Counted from the stretch's first letter, positions 1 to 9,941 are shown. The stretch is DNA of 64,000 nucleotides from Massilia sp. R2A-15 (GCF_030704305.1 NZ_CP131935.1:248001-312000), one strand, 5' to 3'. Notes: generated by a model from the sequence alone, not told the origin. Numbers and translations: made by a program.

Positions 1-497
1 GCTTCGGGGTGATCGAAAAGCAGGGCAACAAGCTGCGTTACATCGCTTCCGGCACCATCAAGACCGGGGGCGAGGGCGCGTTGCCGCCGCGCCTGAAGGT
101 CATCTGGGGCGGCATCGCCGAGATCGTCCGCACCTACCAGCCCGACTGCGCGGCCATCGAAAAGGTGTTCGTCAACGTCAATCCGCACTCGACCCTGCTG
201 CTGGGCCAGGCGCGCGGCGCGGCGATCACCGCGCTGGTCGGCGCCGATCTCGACGTGGCCGAGTACAGCCCGACCCAGATCAAGCAGGCCGTGGTCGGCA
301 CCGGCAAGGCCGCCAAGGAGCAGGTGCAGGACATGGTGTCGCGCCTGCTGGTGCTGCCCGGCCTGCCCGGCAGCGACGCGGCCGACGCGCTGGGCGTTGC
401 CATCTGCCACGCCAACAGCCACGACGCGCTGGCGCTGCTCGGCGCGCTGGCGCCGGCATTGGGCGGGCTGCGCATGAAGCGCGGCCGGCTCGTCTGA
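1..497 (+). CDS. ruvC: Holliday junction resolvase RuvC (5' truncated by window edge)
   Basis: RuvC is the endonuclease that cuts Holliday junctions after RuvAB branch migration. The frame is open from the left edge and begins inside the N-terminal segment, reading GFGVIEKQG, which matches the GYGVI stretch just after the first catalytic Asp in this family. That Asp lies outside the window. Visible family motifs are AIEKVF (second acidic residue), LGQARG, the [10 protein letters not shown] loop and the C-terminal [12 protein letters not shown] carrying the last catalytic acids. A GTG at position 9 is in frame but is internal to the gene. It precedes ruvA by 22 nt, in the usual ruvC-ruvA-ruvB order. 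Confidence 0.96.
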   Translation, partial: FGVIEKQGNKLRYIASGTIKTGGEGALPPRLKVIWGGIAEIVRTYQPDCAAIEKVFVNVNPHSTLLLGQARGAAITALVGADLDVAEYSPTQIKQAVVGTGKAAKEQVQDMVSRLLVLPGLPGSDAADALGVAICHANSHDALALLGALAPALGGLRMKRGRLV

Positions 498-519
498 TTA
501 ATTCTCTCGAAGGCTCTCG

Positions 520-1098
520 ATGATCGGTCGCATTTCCGGAATCCTGCTCGAAAAAAATCCCCCGCAGTTGCTGGTCGACTGCAATGGCGTCGGCTACGAA
601 GTCGATGTGCCGATGAGCACCTATTACAACCTGCCGTCGCTGGGCGAGAAGGTGGTGCTGTTTACCCACCAGGCGATCCGCGAGGATGCGCACCTGCTGT
701 TCGGCTTCGGCAATGCTGAGGAGCGCGCGGTGTTCCGCCAGCTGATCAAGATCACCGGCGTCGGCGCCCGCACCGCTCTGGGCATCCTGTCGGGCATGTC
801 GATCGCCGACCTGGCCCAGGCCGTGACCTTGCAGGAAGCCGGACGCCTGGTCAAAGTGCCCGGCATCGGCAAGAAGACCGCCGAGCGCCTGCTGCTCGAA
901 CTGAAGGGCAAGCTGGGCGCCGACATCGGCGCGGCGGGCGGCGGCGTGCAGCACGATTCGAAGTCCGATATCCTCAACGCGCTGCTGGCGTTGGGGTATT
1001 CTGACAAGGAAGCGCTGGTGGCGATCAAGAATATGCCCGCCGGCAGCAGTGTCTCCGATGGCATCAAGTTCGCGCTCAAAGCGCTGTCGAAAGCGTAA
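520..1098 (+). CDS. ruvA: Holliday junction branch migration protein RuvA
   Basis: RuvA binds the four-way junction as a tetramer and loads the RuvB motor. The 192-residue product has the family length and layout: an N-terminal OB fold (about 1-62, beginning [12 protein letters not shown]), two helix-hairpin-helix elements in the middle ([10 protein letters not shown] and [13 protein letters not shown]) and a small C-terminal domain (about 145-192) that contacts RuvB. The ATG start gives full family alignment. It follows ruvC by 22 nt and is 3 nt upstream of ruvB, so the three genes are almost certainly cotranscribed. Confidence 0.97.
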   Translation: MIGRISGILLEKNPPQLLVDCNGVGYEVDVPMSTYYNLPSLGEKVVLFTHQAIREDAHLLFGFGNAEERAVFRQLIKITGVGARTALGILSGMSIADLAQAVTLQEAGRLVKVPGIGKKTAERLLLELKGKLGADIGAAGGGVQHDSKSDILNALLALGYSDKEALVAIKNMPAGSSVSDGIKFALKALSKA

Positions 1099-1101
1099 GC
1101 C

Positions 1102-2166
1102 ATGAGTATCCAGACCGACGATTTCAGCGAGCAGCGTATCATCGCGCCCACGCCGGCCTCGCCCAACGAGGAGGCGATCGAGCGCGCGCTGCGCCCCAAG
1201 CAGCTCGACGAATACGTCGGCCAGGAAAAGATCCGCAGCCAGCTCGAGATCTTCATTTCGGCCGCGAGGAAGCGCAAGGAAGCGCTCGACCACACCCTGC
1301 TGTTCGGCCCTCCCGGCCTGGGCAAGACCACGCTGGCGCACATCATCGCGCGCGAGATGGGCGTGAACCTGCGCCAGACTTCCGGGCCGGTGCTCGAGCG
1401 CCCGGGCGACCTGGCGGCGATCCTGACCAATCTGGAAGCGAACGATGTGCTGTTCATCGACGAAATCCATCGCCTGTCGCCGGTGGTCGAGGAGATCCTG
1501 TACCCGGCGCTGGAAGACTACCAGATCGACCTGATGATCGGCGAAGGGCCGGCCGCGCGCTCGGTCAAGATCGACCTGCAGCCGTTCACGCTGGTGGGCG
1601 CCACCACCCGCGCCGGCATGCTGACCAATCCGCTGCGCGACCGCTTCGGCATTGTCGCGCGCCTGGAGTTCTACAACGCGCAGGAGCTGGCGCGCATCGT
1701 CACCCGCAGCGCCGCGCTGCTGGGCGCGCCGATCGCCGACGACGGCGCGCGCGAGATCGCGCTGCGCGCGCGCGGCACTCCGCGCATCGCCAACCGCCTG
1801 CTGCGCCGCGTGCGCGACTACGCGGAAGTGAAGGGCACCGGCGAGATCACCAAGGTCATGGCCGACGCCGCGCTGGCGATGCTCGACGTCGATGCGGTCG
1901 GCTTCGACGTGATGGATCGGAAATTACTGGAAGCCGTGCTGTTCAAGTTTGGCGGCGGGCCGGTGGGCGTGGGCAACCTGGCCGCGGCGATCGGCGAGGA
2001 GAGTGACACCATCGAAGACGTGCTCGAACCCTACCTGATCCAGCAGGGCTATTTGCAGCGCACGCCGCGCGGACGGATCGCCACGGCGCTGGCGTACGCG
2101 CACTTCGGCGTGGCGCCGCCGCGCACCAGCCTGACCGGTGATTTGTGGGACCGCGTGCCGGACTAG
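1102..2166 (+). CDS. ruvB: Holliday junction branch migration helicase RuvB
   Basis: RuvB is the hexameric AAA+ motor that drives branch migration with RuvA. The 354-residue protein shows Walker A GPPGLGKT at about 69-76, Walker B FIDEIHRL at about 118-125, a sensor region around [10 protein letters not shown], and the C-terminal winged-helix domain ending near RTPRGR. Its TAG stop overlaps the complementary stop codon of the convergent gene at 2163, so the two genes share CTAG. No terminator hairpin separates them. Confidence 0.97.
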   Translation: MSIQTDDFSEQRIIAPTPASPNEEAIERALRPKQLDEYVGQEKIRSQLEIFISAARKRKEALDHTLLFGPPGLGKTTLAHIIAREMGVNLRQTSGPVLERPGDLAAILTNLEANDVLFIDEIHRLSPVVEEILYPALEDYQIDLMIGEGPAARSVKIDLQPFTLVGATTRAGMLTNPLRDRFGIVARLEFYNAQELARIVTRSAALLGAPIADDGAREIALRARGTPRIANRLLRRVRDYAEVKGTGEITKVMADAALAMLDVDAVGFDVMDRKLLEAVLFKFGGGPVGVGNLAAAIGEESDTIEDVLEPYLIQQGYLQRTPRGRIATALAYAHFGVAPPRTSLTGDLWDRVPD

Positions 2167-2585
2167 GCGGCGGCGTCGTTGATGATGGTGGCGGCCGGGT
2201 CGCGCGGACGCAGCGATCGGGACTGGCGGCGCCGGCGGCCCGGATAAACAAAGCCGAGGAACAGGAACAGCGCGCAGCAGAACAGCGGGGCGACGACCCA
2301 GACGTCTTCCGGCAGATCGTCGAGCGTCAGCACAGCGATGCTGCCGACCATGGGAACGGCGAGCAGCACGGCGCCCACGATGCGGGTGGGCAGCGAGCGC
2401 TTCATGTGGTTGCCGGCGACGCCGACCAGCAGGAAGCCCGATGCACACAGGGCGATGACGGTGCAGCCCAGCAGCACGGCGGTAAAGTCGCGGGGCCGTT
2501 GCGGCGCTTCCGGCAACAGGAAAAATGGGGCTCCCGCCACGATCAGGCTGCCGATCAGGAACGAAAAACACCGTAGAAGGATCAT
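2163..2585 (-). CDS. Small hypothetical membrane protein
   Basis: I do not recognise a named family. The product is about 140 residues if it starts at the internal ATG (MILLRCFSF). A longer reading from 2621 adds 12 polar residues. Four hydrophobic stretches are visible: the N-terminal [17 protein letters not shown], then [37 protein letters not shown] and [17 protein letters not shown] basic tail containing [10 protein letters not shown] should face the cytoplasm by the positive-inside rule. It is convergent with ruvB and overlaps its stop codon. It is divergent from yaiI. Function is unknown. Confidence 0.6.
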   Translation of the reverse strand: MILLRCFSFLIGSLIVAGAPFFLLPEAPQRPRDFTAVLLGCTVIALCASGFLLVGVAGNHMKRSLPTRIVGAVLLAVPMVGSIAVLTLDDLPEDVWVVAPLFCCALFLFLGFVYPGRRRRQSRSLRPRDPAATIINDAAA

Positions 2586-2753
2586 AGCGGCTTCAAGGCT
2601 GCGCCTTGCTCCATGAAACAATGGCTTGCACCCAGTCTAGTGCAGTTGGCCAAAGATAACACAGCTCGCGGGGTTTTTCCTATTTGCAAGAGATTTTGAG
2701 CAAATTGGCCACACTCATTTAACAATTACACAAGATGCTGAGTGAACAATAAC

Positions 2754-3206
2754 ATGATGCAAATTTTCGTGGATGGCGACGCCTGCCCAATCGTGTGCAA
2801 GGAGATTCTGTACCGGGTGGCCGAGCGATTGCAGCTCAATTTGACGCTGGTGGCGAACCAGTTGCTGCGAGTGCCGGGTTCGCGCTTCATCCGCGCGGTG
2901 CAGGTGCCGGGAGGGATGGACGTGGCCGACCAGGAGATCGTGCGGCTGGTGTCGGCGGGCGACCTGGTGGTGACGGCCGACATTCCGCTGGCCAGCCAGG
3001 TGCTGGAGAAGGGCGGTTTCGCGCTTAACCCGCGCGGGGAGTTTTACACCAACGACAATATCGCGCAGATGCTGACGATGCGCGCGTTCATGGAAGAATT
3101 GCGGAGCGGCGGCGTGGACACGGGCGGGCCGGCGCCGTACGGGAACGCGGACCGGCAGAATTTTGCCAATCAGCTGGACCGGCACCTGGCGCGCTACGCG
3201 AAGTAA
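2754..3206 (+). CDS. yaiI: UPF0178 (YaiI/YqxD) family protein
   Basis: This belongs to the conserved but poorly characterised UPF0178/DUF188 family, a PIN-like fold. Hallmarks are the N-terminal IFVDGDACP, the central [36 protein letters not shown] and the late ALNPRGE and GGPAPYG motifs, all in family order over about 150 residues. Two ATGs (2754 and 2757) and a GTG at 2742 are in frame. The E. coli-like start would be 2757, and no strong ribosome binding site decides between them. Its stop lies 29 nt before the first of three palindromic repeats separating it from valS. Confidence 0.85.
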   Translation: MMQIFVDGDACPIVCKEILYRVAERLQLNLTLVANQLLRVPGSRFIRAVQVPGGMDVADQEIVRLVSAGDLVVTADIPLASQVLEKGGFALNPRGEFYTNDNIAQMLTMRAFMEELRSGGVDTGGPAPYGNADRQNFANQLDRHLARYAK

Positions 3207-3235
3207 CGTGGATTGCGGACAGCAGCGTCAACGTC

Positions 3236-3263
3236 GGGGTCAGGTCCGGCGGACCTGACCCCA
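3236..3263. repeat. Family-1 palindromic repeat, perfectly symmetric copy
   Basis: A 12-bp arm GGGGTCAGGTCC and its exact complement GGACCTGACCCC flank a GGC centre. Most other copies carry one T/T mismatch in the stem, so this is one of two perfect palindromes. It lies 29 nt after the yaiI stop. Confidence 0.9.
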
Positions 3264-3310
3264 GGTGTTGGGCCGCGGCTCAACACGAAGCCATCGCGGC
3301 ACGCAAAAAA

Positions 3311-3339
3311 ATGGGGTCAGGTCCGCAGGACCAGACCCC
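3311..3339 (-). repeat. Family-1 palindromic repeat, orientation B (short form)
   Basis: Reads ATGGGGTCAGGTCC, GCA, GGACCAGACCCC. It is preceded by a run of A, so the reverse-strand hairpin is followed by a T tract, as in an intrinsic terminator for valS transcription arriving from the right. Confidence 0.9.
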
Positions 3340-3370
3340 GATATGCCACTGCCGCGGACCGAAGGGAAGG

Positions 3371-3410
3371 GGGCTGGTCCTGCGGAGCGACGGGGACGCC
3401 TAGTCCCCAT
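3371..3410 (+). repeat. Family-1 repeat, long form
   Basis: The left arm GGCTGGTCCTGCGGA is shared with the short form. The right arm is replaced by GCGACGGGGACGCC followed by TAGTCCCCAT, which makes a second small hairpin (GGGGAC/GTCCCC with a short loop). It sits 8 nt beyond the valS stop, between convergent yaiI and valS. Confidence 0.85.
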
Positions 3411-3418
3411 CTTCACGC

Positions 3419-6220
3419 TTACCCCAGCTTGGCAAACTGCTCGCGCAGCTTGGCGATCGTCGCCGAGAAGTTCACCAGGCGCTCGTTTTCCTGCGCCACC
3501 ACGGCCGCCGGCGCACGCGCCACGAAACTCTCGTTGCCCAGCTTGCCGTTGACCTTGGCGATCTCCGCGTCGATCCGCGCGATCTCCTTCGACAGGCGCT
3601 CGCGCTCGGCGGCGACGTCGATCTCGACCTTGAGCATCAGCTTGGTGGTGCCGACGATCGACACCGCGGCCGGCGACTCCGGCAGCGCATCGACGATCTG
3701 CACTTCCGACAGCTTGCCCAGCGACTGCACGTACGGCGCGAACGCGGCCAGCTGCGCCTTGGCGCCGGCGTCGCCCGGCTCGACGATCAGCGGCACCCGC
3801 ACCGACGGCGAAATCTGCATCTCGCCGCGCAGGTTGCGCGTGGCGTCCACCAGCAGCTTCAGTTGCGCCATCCAGCTTTCCGCGCCTTCGTCGATCAGCG
3901 CCGGATCGGCGATCGGATACGACTGCATCATGATCGAGTCGCCGTCGGCCTTGAGCGTCCTGCCGGCCAGCGGCGCGACGGTCTGCCACAGCGCTTCGGT
4001 GACGAACGGGATGATTGGATGGGCCATGCGCAGCACCACTTCGAGCACGCGCAAGAGCGTGTTGCGGGTGGCCTTCTGCTGGCCTTCGGTGCCGTGCTGG
4101 ACCTGCACCTTGGCCACTTCCAGGTACCAGTCGCAGTACTCGTCCCACACGAACTTGTAGATCGTCGCGGCGATGTTGTCGAAGCGGTAGTCCTCGAAGC
4201 CCTTCGCCACATCCTGCTCGGCGCGCTGCAGCAGCGACAGGATCCAGCGGTCGGCCTGCGACAGGTCGGCGTCGCTGGCGCCGCAGTCATGGCCCTCGGT
4301 GTTCATCAGCACGAAGCGGGTCGCGTTCCACAGCTTGTTGCAGAAGTTGCGGTAGCCTTCGGCGCGGCCCAGGTCGAAGTTGATCGAGCGGCCCAGCGAG
4401 GCGTAGCTGGCCATCGTGAAGCGCACCGCGTCGGTGCCGTAGGCGGCGATCCCGCTCGGGAATTCCTTGCGCGTGGCCTTTTCGATCTTGGCCGCGTCCT
4501 TCGGGTTCATCAGGCCGGTGGTACGCTTGGCGACCAGCGACTCGAGGTCGATGCCGTCGATCAGGTCGATCGGGTCGAGCGTGTTGCCCTTCGACTTGGA
4601 CATCTTCTGGCCCTGCGAATCGCGCACCAGGCCGTGCACGTACACGGTCTCGAACGGCACCTGGCCGGTGAAGTGGGTGGTCATCATCACCATCCGGGCG
4701 ACCCAGAAGAAGATGATGTCGAAGCCGGTCACCAGCACCGACGAGGGCAGGAACATCTTCATGTCCGGCGTCTCTTCGGGCCAGCCCATGGTCGAAAACG
4801 GCACCAGCGCCGACGAGAACCAGGTGTCGAGCACGTCGTCGTCGCGGCGCAGCGCGCCCGTGACGCCGAGCGCTTTGGCCTTGGCCTGCGCTTCCTCTTC
4901 GGAGCGCGCGACGATGATGTTGCCGGCGTCGTCGTACCAGGCCGGGATGCGGTGGCCCCACCACAGCTGGCGGGACACGCACCAGTCCTGGATGTTGGCC
5001 AGCCACTGGTTGTAGGTGGTGCTCCAGTTTTCAGGGACGAACTTGATCTCGCCGTCTGCCACTTTTTCCAGCGCCACTTCGGCGATCGACTTGCCGGGGA
5101 AGTAGGTGCCTTCCGGCGCAGGTTTGCTCATGGCGACGAACCACTGGTCGGTCAGCATCGGCTCGATGACGACGCCGGTGCGGTCGCCGCGCGGCACTTG
5201 CAGCTTGTGCGGCTTGACTTCCTGCAGCAGGCCGGCCGCGTCGAGGTCGGCGACGATCTGCTTGCGCGCGGCGAAGCGGTCCATGCCGCGGTAGGCTTCC
5301 GGCGCCTCGTCGCTGATCTTCGCGTCGAGCGTGAGCACGCAGATCATCGGCAGCTTGTTGCGCTGGCCGACCGCGTAGTCGTTGAAGTCGTGGGCCGGCG
5401 TGATCTTCACGCAGCCGGTGCCGAATTCCTTGTCGGCGTATTCGTCGGCGATCAGCGGGATCTCGCGCCCGGTCAGCGGCAGCTTGAGCATCTTGCCGAC
5501 CAGCGCCGTGTAGCGCTCGTCGGTCGGATCGACCGCCACGGCGACGTCGCCGAGCAGCGTTTCAGGACGGGTGGTGGCGACGGTGACGTGGCCGCTGCCG
5601 TCGGCGAACGGGTAGCGGATGTACCACATGAAGCCGTCTTCTTCTTCCTGCGCCACTTCCAGGTCCGACACCGCGGTGCCCAGCACCGGGTCCCAGTTGA
5701 CCAGGCGCTTGCCGCGGTAGATCAGGCCTTGTTCGAACAGGCGCACGAACACTTCGGTGACAACCTTCGAGCGCGGCTCGTCCATCGTGAAATATTCGCG
5801 CGCCCAGTCGGCCGAGGCGCCCAGGCGGCGCATCTGGCCGGTGATGGTGTTGCCCGACTTTTCCTTCCACTCCCACACCTTCTCGATAAACTTGTCGCGT
5901 CCGAGGTCGTGGCGCGAGACTTTCTGCGCGTCGAGCTGGCGCTCCACCACGATCTGGGTCGCGATGCCGGCGTGGTCGGTGCCCGGGATCCAGGCGGTGT
6001 TGTGGCCGCGCATGCGGTAGTAGCGGGTCAGGCCATCCATGATGGTCTGGTTGAATGCGTGCCCCATGTGCAGCGTGCCGGTGACGTTCGGCGGCGGCAG
6101 CTGGATGCTGAACGATGGCTTGTCGGCGTCGGTGCTGGCGGCGAAGTAGCCGCGCTGTTCCCACTCGGTGCGCCAGAACTGTTCAATGTCGGCTGGCTCG
6201 AAAGACTTGGCTAATTCCAT
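3419..6220 (-). CDS. valS: Valyl-tRNA synthetase
   Basis: ValS charges tRNA-Val and edits mischarged threonine. The 933-residue protein is a typical bacterial ValS. The HIGH-type signature HMGH is at about 51-54 within [15 protein letters not shown], a CP1 editing domain follows (about 190-330), the KMSKS loop (KMSKSKGN) is near 540, and an anticodon-binding domain and C-terminal coiled-coil arm ([15 protein letters not shown] region) complete it. The ATG start gives [16 protein letters not shown], as in the family. It is monocistronic, convergent with yaiI across a repeat cluster. An ATTATA at 6253-6258 is a candidate -10 (TATAAT) on this strand. Confidence 0.98.
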   Translation of the reverse strand: MELAKSFEPADIEQFWRTEWEQRGYFAASTDADKPSFSIQLPPPNVTGTLHMGHAFNQTIMDGLTRYYRMRGHNTAWIPGTDHAGIATQIVVERQLDAQKVSRHDLGRDKFIEKVWEWKEKSGNTITGQMRRLGASADWAREYFTMDEPRSKVVTEVFVRLFEQGLIYRGKRLVNWDPVLGTAVSDLEVAQEEEDGFMWYIRYPFADGSGHVTVATTRPETLLGDVAVAVDPTDERYTALVGKMLKLPLTGREIPLIADEYADKEFGTGCVKITPAHDFNDYAVGQRNKLPMICVLTLDAKISDEAPEAYRGMDRFAARKQIVADLDAAGLLQEVKPHKLQVPRGDRTGVVIEPMLTDQWFVAMSKPAPEGTYFPGKSIAEVALEKVADGEIKFVPENWSTTYNQWLANIQDWCVSRQLWWGHRIPAWYDDAGNIIVARSEEEAQAKAKALGVTGALRRDDDVLDTWFSSALVPFSTMGWPEETPDMKMFLPSSVLVTGFDIIFFWVARMVMMTTHFTGQVPFETVYVHGLVRDSQGQKMSKSKGNTLDPIDLIDGIDLESLVAKRTTGLMNPKDAAKIEKATRKEFPSGIAAYGTDAVRFTMASYASLGRSINFDLGRAEGYRNFCNKLWNATRFVLMNTEGHDCGASDADLSQADRWILSLLQRAEQDVAKGFEDYRFDNIAATIYKFVWDEYCDWYLEVAKVQVQHGTEGQQKATRNTLLRVLEVVLRMAHPIIPFVTEALWQTVAPLAGRTLKADGDSIMMQSYPIADPALIDEGAESWMAQLKLLVDATRNLRGEMQISPSVRVPLIVEPGDAGAKAQLAAFAPYVQSLGKLSEVQIVDALPESPAAVSIVGTTKLMLKVEIDVAAERERLSKEIARIDAEIAKVNGKLGNESFVARAPAAVVAQENERLVNFSATIAKLREQFAKLG

Positions 6221-6299
6221 GGTGTGTGCGCGTGTTTGTGGCGAAAACAGCCATTATAGATGACCGGGGCATCGCATGCGCCGCGGCACGGGCGCTTTT

Positions 6300-6656
6300 T
6301 CAGCCGCGCGACAGCAGCTCGGCGGCCAGCCGGCGCGCGGTGCCGCGCACCAGCAGGCTGCGCACCAGCAGCACCGGCGCCAGCGCGGCGATGGCCAGCG
6401 TGGCGGCGTGGGCGCCGTCCCAAGCCAGCAGGCAGGCGATCACCGCGCCCCAGTAGAGCAGCAGCGCCAAGATGACTTTCGGGTCGGTGCGCAGCAGGCG
6501 CTGGGCGTGGCGCAGCACTTCGGCGCGCAGGGCCGGTTCGAGCGCCATCAGTTGCGGCGAACGGTAGAACAGCAGCACAGGTTCCTGCGGCCGCTGGGAG
6601 CGCACCTGCGCGAGCAGTTCGTCGGCAACCTGGTTGGCTTTGTCGTCTGAAATCAT
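6300..6656 (-). CDS. Small hypothetical inner-membrane protein
   Basis: The 118-residue product has no family I can name. The N-terminal half is soluble and charged (MISDDKANQVADELLAQVR). The C-terminal half has two hydrophobic segments, VILALLLYWGAVIACLLAW and LAIAALAPVLLVRSLLV, followed by a basic tail, so a helical hairpin with cytoplasmic ends is likely. It reads in the same direction as valS, 79 nt upstream of its start, and is divergent from the response regulator at 6769. Codon use matches its neighbours. Confidence 0.6.
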   Translation of the reverse strand: MISDDKANQVADELLAQVRSQRPQEPVLLFYRSPQLMALEPALRAEVLRHAQRLLRTDPKVILALLLYWGAVIACLLAWDGAHAATLAIAALAPVLLVRSLLVRGTARRLAAELLSRG

Positions 6657-6728
6657 GGCGTCATTTTAATGCGAATCCGGAGCGCCCGATGTCCTGGACA
6701 TGAAGCATGATTCCGCCGCGAACCAAGG

Positions 6729-6734
6729 TATAAT
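6729..6734 (+). promoter_or_regulatory. Candidate -10 element upstream of the ANTAR regulator
   Basis: A perfect TATAAT lies 34 nt before the ATG at 6769. I do not see a convincing -35 at 16-18 nt spacing, so only the -10 is claimed. Confidence 0.4.
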
Positions 6735-6768
6735 CGGCCGCACTTGGACTTCGACGGATTCCCCGACA

Positions 6769-7401
6769 ATGAACTCATCCTCCAACGCCAAGCGGCTGGT
6801 CCTGCTGGTCGACGACGACGCGCTGCTGCTTGAATTCCTCAGCGAGGTGCTTGGCCACGCCGGCTACGAGACGACCACCGCGGCCTCGGCGGCCGAAGCG
6901 ATCCGCAAGGTCGAGGCGCGCGAACCGGACATGGCGCTGCTCGATATCACCATGCCCGGCATGTCCGGCCTCGAACTGGCGCGCCACCTGCACGAGAATA
7001 CCGCCGTGCCGTTCATGTTCCTGTCGGCCAGCGGCGACGCCGAATCGGCCAGGCAGGCCGCCAGTTCCGGCGCGGTCGGCTTCGTCGTCAAGCCGGTGGA
7101 CGCGGCGCGGCTGATGGCCGCCTTCGAATCGGGCCTGGCGCGCGCCGACGAGATCCGCCAGCTGCGCCGCACCGAGGCCAACCTGAACGCGGCGCTGGCG
7201 GCGGGGCGCGAAACCAGCCTGGCCGTGGGCTTGCTGATGGGGCGCTTCCAGGCCGACCGCAACACCGCGTTCGAAGTGCTGCGCGACCATGCGCGCTCGA
7301 GCCGGCGCAAGATCAACGAAGTGGCCGACCAGCTGCTGGCGGCCGAAGAGGTGCTCAACAGCCTGCACGCGGGCTTCGCCAGCCGGCTGAAGTCGAAATA
7401 G
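6769..7401 (+). CDS. Response regulator with receiver and ANTAR RNA-binding domains
   Basis: Two-domain regulator of 210 residues. The receiver domain (about 9-125) has the acidic cluster DDD at 15-17, phospho-acceptor D59 in LLDITMPGMSG, the S/T switch position in FLSASGD and conserved K108 in VVKPVD. The C-terminal part (about 140-195) matches an ANTAR domain: AVGLLMGRFQADRNTAFEVLRDHA, shown here only as its start AVGLLMGRFQ and end EVLRDHA, then KINEVADQLL. ANTAR domains in regulators such as NasT and AmiR bind paired hairpins in leader RNA to prevent termination. No cognate kinase or target leader is adjacent. The start is the ATG at 6769, since the upstream in-frame extension overlaps promoter-like sequence. 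Confidence 0.85.
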   Translation: MNSSSNAKRLVLLVDDDALLLEFLSEVLGHAGYETTTAASAAEAIRKVEAREPDMALLDITMPGMSGLELARHLHENTAVPFMFLSASGDAESARQAASSGAVGFVVKPVDAARLMAAFESGLARADEIRQLRRTEANLNAALAAGRETSLAVGLLMGRFQADRNTAFEVLRDHARSSRRKINEVADQLLAAEEVLNSLHAGFASRLKSK

Positions 7402-7410
7402 GGTTGGCGA

Positions 7411-7446
7411 GGGGGCCGGGATCCGGACCGGTGGACCTGTCCCCAT
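7411..7446. repeat. Diverged family-1 repeat
   Basis: A degraded copy between two tandem regulators. It retains GGGGCCGGGATCCGGACC, then GGTGGACCTGTCCCCAT. It lies 9 nt after the stop at 7401. Confidence 0.55.
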
Positions 7447-7717
7447 TTGCGCCACACTAATGACGGCATAGCCAAAATTCATGGCAAGCGGCCCGCAAAT
7501 GCGGTACACTTGCCGTTAAGTATTATTGCTTCTTGTAAAGTAATTAACGGCGATCCCGCACCTTCGATTGCCGTCTCCCAGCGCCGCCTTCTCCCTGCGG
7601 CCGACAGCAGCACGCTCGGCCCCGCTCCGCCGATTTCCCCTTTCGGATGACCCCACCGTTGCCTTCGCGCGGCCGGCGTCCGTAGTCAATCGTATCGGTT
7701 CATTGAAGGAGGTCGCG

Positions 7718-8224
7718 ATGACAGCGGCTTTACCATCCCCAAAACACTGGCCCGGCCACGCGCCGGCCGGCAGCGCGGCAAGGCAGCACGCGCAATCGAT
7801 CCGCCTGCCCGCCCCGCGCGCCGCCGACGACGTTGGGGCCGCCCGCGTCCTGAACGAGGCGCCCGCCGGCGCGCCGCACGTGCTGCACATCGACCGGGAC
7901 CAGGCGGCCGCGCTGGCGCTGTCCATCCTGCTCACGCCTGAAGCGCGCGTGACGCACGTGCCGACGCTGGCCGCCGCGCGCGAGCTGCTCAAGCGCCAGA
8001 TATTTTCGGCCGTGGTGATCGATCACCAGCTGCCAGATGGCGACGCCGCCGAACTGCTGCCGGCGCTGGCCGCCATTCCGCTGCTGGTCTACTCGGCCAG
8101 CGAGCCGGTGTGGCGCGGCCAGGCCGGCGCCTACCTGCCGAAGCCATGGACGCAACCGCGCCGCCTGTGGACGACGATTGCGCGCATGCTCGGCATTTCC
8201 AATCCAACCTTCGCCGGAGACTGA
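7718..8224 (+). CDS. Receiver-domain protein with atypical N-terminal extension
   Basis: The start is fixed by an AAGGAGG ribosome binding site at 7706-7712, 5 nt before ATG 7718. The 168-residue product begins with about 60 residues of low-complexity Ala/Pro/Arg sequence. A receiver-like domain follows: HIDRDQ acidic pocket, VVIDHQLPDG with the presumed phospho-acceptor Asp, an S/T switch in LVYSAS, and LPKPW with the conserved Lys. There is no output domain. It precedes another receiver gene by 1 nt, so the pair is translated together. A role as phosphate sink or relay is possible but not shown. Confidence 0.7.
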   Translation: MTAALPSPKHWPGHAPAGSAARQHAQSIRLPAPRAADDVGAARVLNEAPAGAPHVLHIDRDQAAALALSILLTPEARVTHVPTLAAARELLKRQIFSAVVIDHQLPDGDAAELLPALAAIPLLVYSASEPVWRGQAGAYLPKPWTQPRRLWTTIARMLGISNPTFAGD

Positions 8225-8225
8225 C

Positions 8226-8624
8226 ATGTCCGACCCCGCCCTCAAATCGATCCTCTACGTCGAAGACGACCTGCACGTGCGCACCACGGCCACGCTGGTG
8301 CTCGAGGTGATCGGCAAGTTCAACGTGCGTGCCTGCGGTTCCGGCCACGAAGCGCTGATCGCCGCCGAGAGCTTTGGTCCCGACCTGATCCTGCTCGACG
8401 TGATGATGCCCGAGCTCGACGGCCTCGAAACGCTGGCGCTGCTGCGCTCCCTGCCGCACCTGGCCGACACGCCAGCGCTGTTCGTCACCGGCCTGACGAC
8501 GCCCGACGATATCGAGCGCTACATGGCCGCCGGCGCGATCGGCGTGATTCCCAAGCCGCTGGTGCCGCTGCGGCTGACCAGCCAGGTCCACGCGTTGTGG
8601 GAAGAGCGGCTGCAGCCGGCCTGA
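8226..8624 (+). CDS. Single-domain response regulator (CheY-like)
   Basis: The 132-residue protein is a stand-alone receiver. The acidic pair is in YVEDD, the phospho-acceptor is in LILLDVMMPELDG, the Thr switch is in LFVTGLT and the conserved Lys is in VIPKPLVP. It starts 1 nt after the previous receiver gene. With the ANTAR regulator upstream this makes three receivers within 1.9 kb and no histidine kinase. Single-domain receivers usually act through protein-protein contacts or in phosphorelays. The partner cannot be told from sequence. Confidence 0.85.
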   Translation: MSDPALKSILYVEDDLHVRTTATLVLEVIGKFNVRACGSGHEALIAAESFGPDLILLDVMMPELDGLETLALLRSLPHLADTPALFVTGLTTPDDIERYMAAGAIGVIPKPLVPLRLTSQVHALWEERLQPA

Positions 8625-8687
8625 TTGCGCGGCCGCGCCGCCGGCTTTGATATGATGGCTCCCTATCCCTTCAGGCACAGGAGCATC

Positions 8688-9794
8688 ATGAAAACCAAGG
8701 CAGCCATTGCGTGGAAAGCGGGTCACCCCCTGACGGTCGAAGAAGTCGATCTCGAAGGGCCGAAGGAAGGCGAAGTGCTGGTCGAGATCAAGGCCACCGG
8801 CATTTGCCACACCGATTACTTCACCTTGTCCGGGGCCGACCCGGAAGGCTTGTTCCCCGCCATCCTCGGGCATGAGGGCGCCGGGGTCGTGGTGGACGTC
8901 GGGCCGGGCGTCAAGAGCCTGCGCAAGGACGATCACGTCATTCCGCTCTACACGCCGGAATGCCGCCAGTGCAAATTCTGCCTGTCGCAAAAGACCAACC
9001 TTTGCCAGGCGATCCGCGCCACCCAGGGCCGCGGGCTGATGCCCGACGCCACCAGCCGCTTCTCGGCCGGCGGCAGGAAAATCTACCACTACATGGGAAC
9101 CTCGACCTTCTCGAACTACATCGTGGTGCCGGAGATCGCGCTGGCCAAGGTGCGCTCGGACGCGCCGTTCGACAAGATCTGCTACATCGGCTGCGGCGTC
9201 ACCACCGGCGTGGGCGCGGTGCTGTTCACGGCCAAGGTGGAAGCGGGCGCCAACGTCGTCGTGTTCGGGCTCGGCGGAATCGGCCTGAACGTGATCCAGG
9301 CTGCGCGCATGGTCGGCGCCGACAAGATCATCGGGGTGGACATCAACCCGGCGCGCGAAGCGATGGCGCGCAAGTTCGGCCTGACCCATTTCATCAACCC
9401 GACCACGTCGGAGAACGTGGTCGACGAGATCATCGGCATCACCGACGGCGGCGCCGACTACAGCTTCGAGTGCATCGGCAACACCGCGACGATGCGCCAG
9501 TCGCTCGAATGCTGCCACAAGGGCTGGGGCCAGTCGATCATCATCGGCGTTGCGCCGGGCGGGGCGGAGATCTCGACGCGGCCGTTCCAGCTGGTGACGG
9601 GGCGCGTGTGGAAAGGCTCCGCGTTCGGCGGCGCGCGCGGCCGCACCGACGTGCCGAAGATCGTCGACTGGTACATGGAAGGCAAGATCAACATCGACGA
9701 TTTGATCACCCATCGCCTGCCGCTCGAGCGCATCAACGAGGGCTTCGATTTGATGAAGGCGGGCGAATCGATCCGCTCCGTGGTCATCTACTGA
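8688..9794 (+). CDS. frmA: S-(hydroxymethyl)glutathione dehydrogenase / class III alcohol dehydrogenase
   Basis: This NAD-dependent zinc enzyme oxidises the glutathione-formaldehyde adduct. The 368-residue protein starts at ATG 8688 after a CAGGAG-type site. Catalytic zinc ligands are in CHTDYFTLSG and GHEGAG, with a further Cys in the GCGVTTG region. Structural zinc ligands are in CRQCKFC and TNLC. The Rossmann fold motif is FGLGGIGLN. The sequence ends with SIRSVVIY, as in class III enzymes. No frmR or fghA lies adjacent. A family-1 repeat follows 12 nt after the stop. Confidence 0.95.
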   Translation: MKTKAAIAWKAGHPLTVEEVDLEGPKEGEVLVEIKATGICHTDYFTLSGADPEGLFPAILGHEGAGVVVDVGPGVKSLRKDDHVIPLYTPECRQCKFCLSQKTNLCQAIRATQGRGLMPDATSRFSAGGRKIYHYMGTSTFSNYIVVPEIALAKVRSDAPFDKICYIGCGVTTGVGAVLFTAKVEAGANVVVFGLGGIGLNVIQAARMVGADKIIGVDINPAREAMARKFGLTHFINPTTSENVVDEIIGITDGGADYSFECIGNTATMRQSLECCHKGWGQSIIIGVAPGGAEISTRPFQLVTGRVWKGSAFGGARGRTDVPKIVDWYMEGKINIDDLITHRLPLERINEGFDLMKAGESIRSVVIY

Positions 9795-9806
9795 CCATGC
9801 ATATAC

Positions 9807-9835
9807 GGGGTCTGGTCCTGCGGACCTGACCCCAT
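9807..9835 (+). repeat. Family-1 palindromic repeat, orientation A (short form)
   Basis: Reads GGGGTCTGGTCC, TGC, GGACCTGACCCCAT and is followed by CTTC, a tail shared with several other copies. It is an isolated copy between two tandem genes, 12 nt after the frmA stop. Confidence 0.9.
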
Positions 9836-9941
9836 CTTCGACGTTCCACTCCTCCAATTCTGCCGTCCATCGCACCGCGCTGGCTGGCCGCCCGGTGCGC
9901 GCCTACGCTTGGCACATTCCAATCGACCTTCGGAGGACTCC

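Noticed and set aside
3213..3410. Repeat clusters as a possible CRISPR array
   Set aside because: Copies are palindromic, alternate in orientation, vary in spacing, and no cas genes are present.
3863..6214. A long open frame (about 783 codons) on the plus strand opposite valS
   Set aside because: It is fully antisense to valS with the same Arg/His/Val-rich composition of a GC shadow.
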